NCBI GenBank assembly: GCA_017744715.1 | Contig: JAGIAT010000003.1 | Location: 186,001-250,000 of the forward strand | Direction of reading: 5' to 3' | Length of the DNA: 64,000 nucleotides | Origin: Niabella sp. | GTDB lineage: Bacteria; Bacteroidota; Bacteroidia; Chitinophagales; Chitinophagaceae | Part shown: positions 60,140 to 64,000 of the stretch, one piece after another | Layout: every line of letters starts with the position of its first letter | Position numbering within the stretch: the stretch's first letter is position 1 | Notes under the pieces: generated by a model | The model's database searches: none | What the model saw: only the letters and a program-made list of their open reading frames with translations | What the model was told of the DNA's origin: nothing | Position numbers and translations under genes: made by a program

Positions 60140-61463
60140 TTTTTAGATCATTTACTTTATCAATAGATACTTTATTACGGCTGATGTATACCTGATCCAT
60201 ATTCTCATTCTTAATCGGGTTCTCACCCATGAACACCCTGGCTTCATTTGGACTAAATGGCGAATCCTTCAGCCACTCCATCATTGACTTACGGTCAACC
60301 TCTAACTCACTAAAAACAGACTGATCGTAATCAATCATCTCGTTGTCCCTGATCACATTTGTAGACCTTGCCCATGCGTTTCGACTATCCCGCAGTCTAT
60401 TTAAGTCCGGCATCACGCCGTTAATAATTGCCTGCTTATTATACTGCTCAAGATTGCTATACTTGCTCTCCTTGGTGGTGTTAAACCATTCTACAGGCAC
60501 ATGGAATAGATTACAGATACGCTCGAAAGTGAGCTGCGCAGTCTCCATGATCTCCATATCCTTTGCCGAGATACCGACATCATGAATGGATATTTCACCC
60601 CAAATCGGCATCACTCTATCCCTAAATTCACGATCTCTGTTGGAAAACTCGCCCTTCAACCCTTCCATCATCTCTTTGCCTTCCAGATAGTTGGATATCT
60701 TGTCGTTTTTGATACCAGCAACCTTGCGTGATCCTCTATTCTTCTTCATTTGCCACATGGCGTCCCAACCCTCATTATCTCCATTGATCAGGTTAAATCC
60801 TGCCTGTATGGGGCTTAAACCGTACAGATGCTGCCCGTCTTGGGACCACCGGGGATTAGCGTATTTGGAATGGATCACCTCATCTCTGGTAAAATCAATG
60901 TCTCTAACGAATGGTAACCGGTACCCGGTCTCCACTATTGGGTAGTTGCCGTCCGTTTTGATTTGTACCAGGTCTGCTGGCATGGCGAAGAACTGCAGGA
61001 TATCGCCGCGCTTGTTCTTTCTTATAGCCTGCTCAAAAGCATCGCCTGTAAGATTCAGGTAAGTAATCAACAACTCGGTGTATTCACTTGCCGATTGGTC
61101 CGGGTTTGGATGCTGGTACTTTTCATTCAGGTAATGCCCGATAGGTTCAATAGCGCTCTCCTTCAACTCCAGGAGCATTCCACGGTTTAAATCCTTTTGG
61201 TGCTGATACTCAATGTATTTCTTCAGCGCTCCATTAGATTTGATCCTGTAAACGCCAAACGGCGCCCTTGCTCCTGTTTGCGCCTTCTTACTTACAATCG
61301 AATAAATGATATCAGAATCCCGGAACATCTCCACCGCCTTGGTTGCATTGTCAAAATCGGCAATAGCAAGATTGTTTAGCATGGTGGCATAAGAACTACT
61401 CAAAGAGCTTGCCGCGCCCCTTCTAAACATTCTGGTAAGAAAGTTGTCCTTTACTGTTATCAT
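60075..61463 (-). CDS. portal protein (HK97 family)
   Basis: A 462-aa protein with portal features: VYRIKSNGA stem, LLELKESAIEPIGHYLNEKYQHPNPDQSASEYTELLITYLNLTGDAFEQAIR (in parts, the L-N-x-x-G-D-A/N-x-Y block), GEISIHDVGISAKDMEIMETAQLTFERICNLFHVPVEWFNTT (in parts) with the F-x-V/P-x-x-W block, SKYSNLEQYNKQ, and the late MIDYDQSVFSELEVDRKSMMEWLKDSPFSPNEARVFMGENPIKN (in parts). The C-terminal tail is Gln/Gly-rich. It forms the dodecameric DNA gateway. Confidence 0.92.
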   Translation of the reverse strand: MITVKDNFLTRMFRRGAASSLSSSYATMLNNLAIADFDNATKAVEMFRDSDIIYSIVSKKAQTGARAPFGVYRIKSNGALKKYIEYQHQKDLNRGMLLELKESAIEPIGHYLNEKYQHPNPDQSASEYTELLITYLNLTGDAFEQAIRKNKRGDILQFFAMPADLVQIKTDGNYPIVETGYRLPFVRDIDFTRDEVIHSKYANPRWSQDGQHLYGLSPIQAGFNLINGDNEGWDAMWQMKKNRGSRKVAGIKNDKISNYLEGKEMMEGLKGEFSNRDREFRDRVMPIWGEISIHDVGISAKDMEIMETAQLTFERICNLFHVPVEWFNTTKESKYSNLEQYNKQAIINGVMPDLNRLRDSRNAWARSTNVIRDNEMIDYDQSVFSELEVDRKSMMEWLKDSPFSPNEARVFMGENPIKNENMDQVYISRNKVSIDKVNDLKNEQANQGNSGGDQGDQTGKGI

Positions 61464-61572
61464 CCGGTTAGCCAGTGGTTAGCAACGGCCAGTGTAAAGG
61501 TGAAACAATAATTCAATAGATTTACTCGATATGTAACATTATTTTATAGACACAATCTATACCTAGACACAT

Positions 61573-61596
61573 AAAAAACCCCTGTAGAAACAGGGG
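61573..61596 (-). terminator. intrinsic terminator after the small HTH gene
   Basis: On the minus strand CCCCTGT, TTCT, ACAGGGG, then TTTTTTATG. It lies 31 bases after the HTH stop (61627) and 110 bases before the portal start, so the HTH and terminase genes may be read apart from the portal gene, or by read-through. Confidence 0.85.
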
Positions 61597-61626
61597 TGCA
61601 ACCAAAACTAACTGCTTTATGAAAAA

Positions 61627-61755
61627 CTATTTTATCTGTATAATCTTCTCTCTACCTATCTTTTCGCACTTGACAAATCCAATCTTTAGCCATCGGTAAA
61701 CTGTCATCCTTGTGACATTCTTGTATTTAGCGAACTGCTTTACATTCATTTTCAT
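61627..61755 (-). CDS. 42-aa helix-turn-helix protein (excisionase/MerR-like), not in usual ORF calls
   Basis: A short gene from the ATG at 61755 to TAG at 61627. The chain MKMNVKQFAKYKNVTRMTVY continues RWLKIGFVKCEKIGREKIIQIK, in the pattern of the excisionase-type winged-HTH: V-K-x-x-A-x-x-x-x-V-x-x-x-T-V-Y-R-W-L-K-x-G, then the short wing ending in IGRE-K-x-I-x-I. It follows terminase and two small genes and has its own terminator. It may be an AlpA/Xis-like regulator or a DNA-packaging accessory. Apart from it, 61464-61828 holds no gene. Confidence 0.75.
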   Translation of the reverse strand: MKMNVKQFAKYKNVTRMTVYRWLKIGFVKCEKIGREKIIQIK

Positions 61756-61828
61756 GCCTTGCTGTTTCTCAAAACTACAACAAGTTATTGCAAAATGCAA
61801 GTACTTTTAATGCACAGATGGGGAAATG

Positions 61829-62065
61829 TTAAACCGGTTTAGGCCTAAAATGTATTATAGGTGTAATTGAATTCTTCTTAATATCTTCAGAAGTCTGAGT
61901 AAATGACATATGATCAAATTCTTGATTCGGGTGCGCCTCAAGATACTCAATAACCTGCTCATTTATCCTTAGTCGAAACCAGTCTATCATCGATTGCGCC
62001 TTAGCTATGTCATGGTGTAGCTCCTTATTTATTGGATGCATAGCGTATGTTACTGCTTTCTCCAT
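61829..62065 (-). CDS. hypothetical prophage protein
   Basis: A 78-aa protein without a recognised family. It is helical (KELHHDIAKAQSMIDWFRLR, QVIEYLEAHPNQEFDHMSF) with a basic Pro-containing end (IIHFRPKPV). Its start lies one base from the preceding gene's stop, so it is co-translated. It belongs to the packaging region between terminase and portal. Confidence 0.55.
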   Translation of the reverse strand: MEKAVTYAMHPINKELHHDIAKAQSMIDWFRLRINEQVIEYLEAHPNQEFDHMSFTQTSEDIKKNSITPIIHFRPKPV

Positions 62066-62066
62066 A

Positions 62067-62309
62067 TCAATTCATTTTCTTGTAAAACGCCTTCGCCTTT
62101 TCAACTATCTTGTTTGGATCGTTTTCCTGCCACTCCTGGATTACCTTGGTGCCGGATTCGGTGGACATCTCTAGCCGTCCATGATACAAGATCGGATTTA
62201 TCCAGTCTTTGTCTATTTGAAACAGGAAGCCCTTCATTCTCTCATTCTTGAATGTTAGCCCCTCAAATGGAGTCTGTGGTTCTTTGCCTGGTAATGTTTT
62301 GTCACTCAT
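62067..62309 (-). CDS. hypothetical prophage protein
   Basis: An 80-aa protein from the ATG at 62309; the open frame reaches 62351, but that part (Cys/Gly-rich) is unlikely. EPQTPFEGLTFKNERMKGFLFQIDKDWINPILYHG and VEKAKAFYKKMN at the end show a mixed fold. No family was recognised. It lies 50 bases after the terminase large subunit gene and is probably a phage packaging accessory. Confidence 0.55.
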   Translation of the reverse strand: MSDKTLPGKEPQTPFEGLTFKNERMKGFLFQIDKDWINPILYHGRLEMSTESGTKVIQEWQENDPNKIVEKAKAFYKKMN

Positions 62310-62358
62310 TCCACAAAGGTAACCCAACACCCAACACCCAAAACATAACAATAGCCAC

Positions 62359-63522
62359 TTATGCCCATATTTTGGACCAGCTAGCGGGTTGCGCCAGGGT
62401 CATCATTTCATGGTATCGAACTGCGTCAATCAAGTGATCTAAGCCGCAGGGTTTATTCAGCGTAACCCCGTTTTTATCCTTATCCCAGCAGTACCCTCGC
62501 AGCTCCTTTATCAGGTTTGTGGATCGCGCCGTAACTAGGTACCTTTGCCCCTGCATTAGCTGGATGCCATAATTAATACTATCTGTACCCTTCTTTGTTG
62601 GCTCTATCCGATGGATCCCGCAGTTGCGTATTTCGTCAATACTCTTTGGTTCGGCGCTATCTGCGTAAATGGGCACATCATTATCCAATACAGCGGCGAT
62701 GGCGCTGTTTACTAACTTTGTTTGGTAACACCTTTCGTCAAGGATCCGGTAGTCATTCCATTTGTACACATCTGCAACAGCTGTAGGGTCGTTTGAGTAA
62801 CCGAAATCAAGGCCCCGTCCAATTAGCCTGGCGTCTGCCGGGATATTTGATATCTGGTCCCAGTTGTCGAAAACAACACCTTCCAGCATTCCAAGCTGTC
62901 CCAATCCATACACCAGCCACCAGTTCTCCCAATATTTCGATGTTTCCGCCTTTTTCTTAGCCTTTTCTATTTCTTTGATAATGGACGGGCTTAGTGCGTC
63001 ATTATCCTTATATGTCAACGTAAGCCATTCGGCATCATCATCATGCATTAGTTCTGTGTATGCCCAGAATTCGACAGACGGATTCCAGTCTAACCAAATT
63101 TCATCCCTGGTGCGGATCGCTAGTTGATGGTATGTCTCGAAATTGATATTGTTAGCCTCATTTACGTACAATATATGCCTCCTTGGTCCTCTCACATTCT
63201 CCTCCTGGTCAGCACTAAAGAATTCTATATAGCTACCATTAGAAAAGTTGTACTTTAATAAAGTGCGGTTCCAGTTGGCATCAATATACCTATTTGTTGC
63301 CTGCATTATTTTGATGAAGTCTTTCATCGCTCCCCGCCGGAGATGTGGTATAGTCTCCGAAACGACCGAAATTTCAAGTCTTGGAGTTCTGGCTGCCTTA
63401 TCTATGAGTATAGGAAGTATCCCGAATGTCTTTCCTGCACTAGATCCTCCAGGGATACACTTAATCCGCTTGGTTAGCTTCCGTAGCTTTCTGATCGCTG
63501 TAGTATATGCAAAATCACTCAT
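62359..63522 (-). CDS. terminase large subunit
   Basis: A 387-aa protein from the ATG at 63522, which overlaps the small subunit's end by eight bases; the open frame extends to 63615, but the N-terminus there is not typical. Walker A is GGSSAGKT (25-32), Walker B ILYVNEA with E122. The RNase H-like nuclease aspartates are D239 (GLDFGY), D288 (YADSAEP) and D362/D366 (LDHLIDAVRY). It cuts concatemeric DNA and drives it into the head. Size is slightly below that of the usual 400-450 aa. Confidence 0.95.
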   Translation of the reverse strand: MSDFAYTTAIRKLRKLTKRIKCIPGGSSAGKTFGILPILIDKAARTPRLEISVVSETIPHLRRGAMKDFIKIMQATNRYIDANWNRTLLKYNFSNGSYIEFFSADQEENVRGPRRHILYVNEANNINFETYHQLAIRTRDEIWLDWNPSVEFWAYTELMHDDDAEWLTLTYKDNDALSPSIIKEIEKAKKKAETSKYWENWWLVYGLGQLGMLEGVVFDNWDQISNIPADARLIGRGLDFGYSNDPTAVADVYKWNDYRILDERCYQTKLVNSAIAAVLDNDVPIYADSAEPKSIDEIRNCGIHRIEPTKKGTDSINYGIQLMQGQRYLVTARSTNLIKELRGYCWDKDKNGVTLNKPCGLDHLIDAVRYHEMMTLAQPASWSKIWA

Positions 63523-63934
63523 CTCCGAACAATGGCTGCTCAACAATAACCTTTGATTCTGTACGCTCAGACAACCCATTAAGGCGTTGAGTGATACTTG
63601 GGTTGTATGAACCAACCATGCCGCCCGTTATCTGATCCTCCCTAATTTGCAAGCGTATTGCGCGACAGATACCCAAAAAATCGTCGTACGCTCCGTTTTG
63701 GTTGCTAAAATATTGATCCAGGCTTTGAGGCCCTCCATCAAACGATGACACAAATATCTCAAACCCTTCCATTGTTAGCGGGCGCTCTCGTTCGCGGAAT
63801 ACGCGTTTAGCATTCTTCCCCACATAGTCTTCTATTTTGATTGGATTACTTTTTACCCATGTTTTATACTGCACAAAAAGACTGTGCATATCATCTGGTG
63901 TCTTTATAGACTTTGGCCTTCCACGCGCTGCCAT
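63515..63934 (-). CDS. terminase small subunit
   Basis: A 139-aa basic protein. ARGRPKSIKTPDDMHSLFVQYKTWV at the N-terminus, the RPLTMEGFEIFVSS segment and SSFDGGPQSLDQYFSNQNGAYDDFLGICRAIRLQIREDQITGGMVGSYNPSITQRLNGL (in parts) are the typical blocks of Bacteroidota phage small terminases: T-x-E-G-F, then Q-I-x-G-A/G-x-V-G-x-Y-x-x-x-I-x-x-R-x-x-G-L. It recognises the packaging site and loads TerL. It is the first gene of the late operon, with a promoter at 63962-63955. Confidence 0.92.
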   Translation of the reverse strand: MAARGRPKSIKTPDDMHSLFVQYKTWVKSNPIKIEDYVGKNAKRVFRERERPLTMEGFEIFVSSFDGGPQSLDQYFSNQNGAYDDFLGICRAIRLQIREDQITGGMVGSYNPSITQRLNGLSERTESKVIVEQPLFGDE

Positions 63935-63954
63935 ATTTCATAGATTTGTCCTTA

Positions 63955-63962
63955 CAAAGATA
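63955..63962 (-). promoter_or_regulatory. -7 promoter element (TATCTTTG) of the prophage late operon
   Basis: TATCTTTG fits TAnnTTTG and predicts a start near 63949, about 15 bases before the terS ATG at 63934. It is a host-type promoter, so late genes may be read by the host sigma factor. No clear -33 box at standard spacing was seen. Confidence 0.5.
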
Positions 63963-64000
63963 ATCAATATTGCTCAAAACCGAAAAACCGCCTACCTAAT

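Larger units (their letters stand above)
43753..64000 (-). mobile_element. prophage late region (HK97-type siphovirus), right end outside the window
   Basis: Twenty-six or so tightly packed minus-strand genes in canonical order: terminase, portal, protease, capsid, connectors, tail tube, frameshifted chaperones, tape measure, tail tip, spike, lysis. Host-type genes end at 43558. No integrase, repressor or replication gene lies inside, so these must lie to the right of 64000. No attL repeat could be identified near 43559-43752. All key genes are intact, so the phage may be functional. Confidence 0.9.

Noticed and set aside
62310-62351. Upstream extension of the 80-aa prophage protein (MLCFGCWVLGYLCG)
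   Set aside because: Composition derives from a CCCAACACCC-type repeated stretch; the ATG at 62309 is the better start.

Overview
The window reads as chromosomal DNA of a Bacteroidota member, most likely a soil or plant-associated Chitinophagaceae (genus not determinable here). The signs are promoters of the type TAnnTTTG instead of sigma70 boxes, few Shine-Dalgarno sequences, a SusD remnant, DUF6443/RHS proteins, two riboswitch-controlled TonB-dependent receptors, and an IF-3 with the N-terminal extension of this phylum.

Layout. 1-6200: a glycerate kinase/GntP permease pair, a GH16 lipoprotein glucanase, a DUF2945 protein, a sulfatase sitting directly on the eroded C-terminus of a SusD-like gene, and a YkgJ cysteine-cluster protein. 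6300-12800: an Rpn-type nuclease/transposase, gcvP, a block of degenerate tandem repeats, infC and era. 12970-17312: a secreted hypothetical and a chromate cluster made of an unusual ChrB-domain/AraC-HTH fusion regulator, a small secreted barrel-like protein, ChrA and a two-repeat DUF1259 lipoprotein.

17161-30955: an RHS polymorphic-toxin island. A complete secreted RHS pair ends in a toxin-24-like tip with its Imm53 immunity gene, followed by three orphan or truncated RHS C-terminal cassettes, each with candidate immunity genes. The island is bracketed by a 137-bp direct repeat (131/137 identical) of the 3' end of the DUF1259 gene, so it looks like an insertion into that gene which rebuilt the gene's 3' end. 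30989-34470: a GH5 endoglucanase, an acyltransferase bracketed by copies of the tRNA-fMet 3' end, tRNA-fMet and an RRM protein. 34870-43560: TPP riboswitch plus TonB receptor (thiamin uptake), a TolC/MacA-like export pair, and cobalamin riboswitch plus BtuB-like receptor plus a DUF71 ATPase (B12 uptake/salvage).

43753-64000 (runs off the right edge): the complete late region of an HK97-type siphovirus prophage, all on the minus strand. Transcription order is terS, terL, small genes including a 42-aa HTH protein, portal, prohead protease, capsid, connectors, tail tube, tail chaperones with a -1 frameshift site on an A9 run, tape measure, FnIII tail protein, a second tail-tube-like protein, a beta-helix tail spike, three membrane-anchored lysis-type proteins and an Amidase_3 endolysin. 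No integrase or repressor lies in the window, so the early half must lie beyond 64000.
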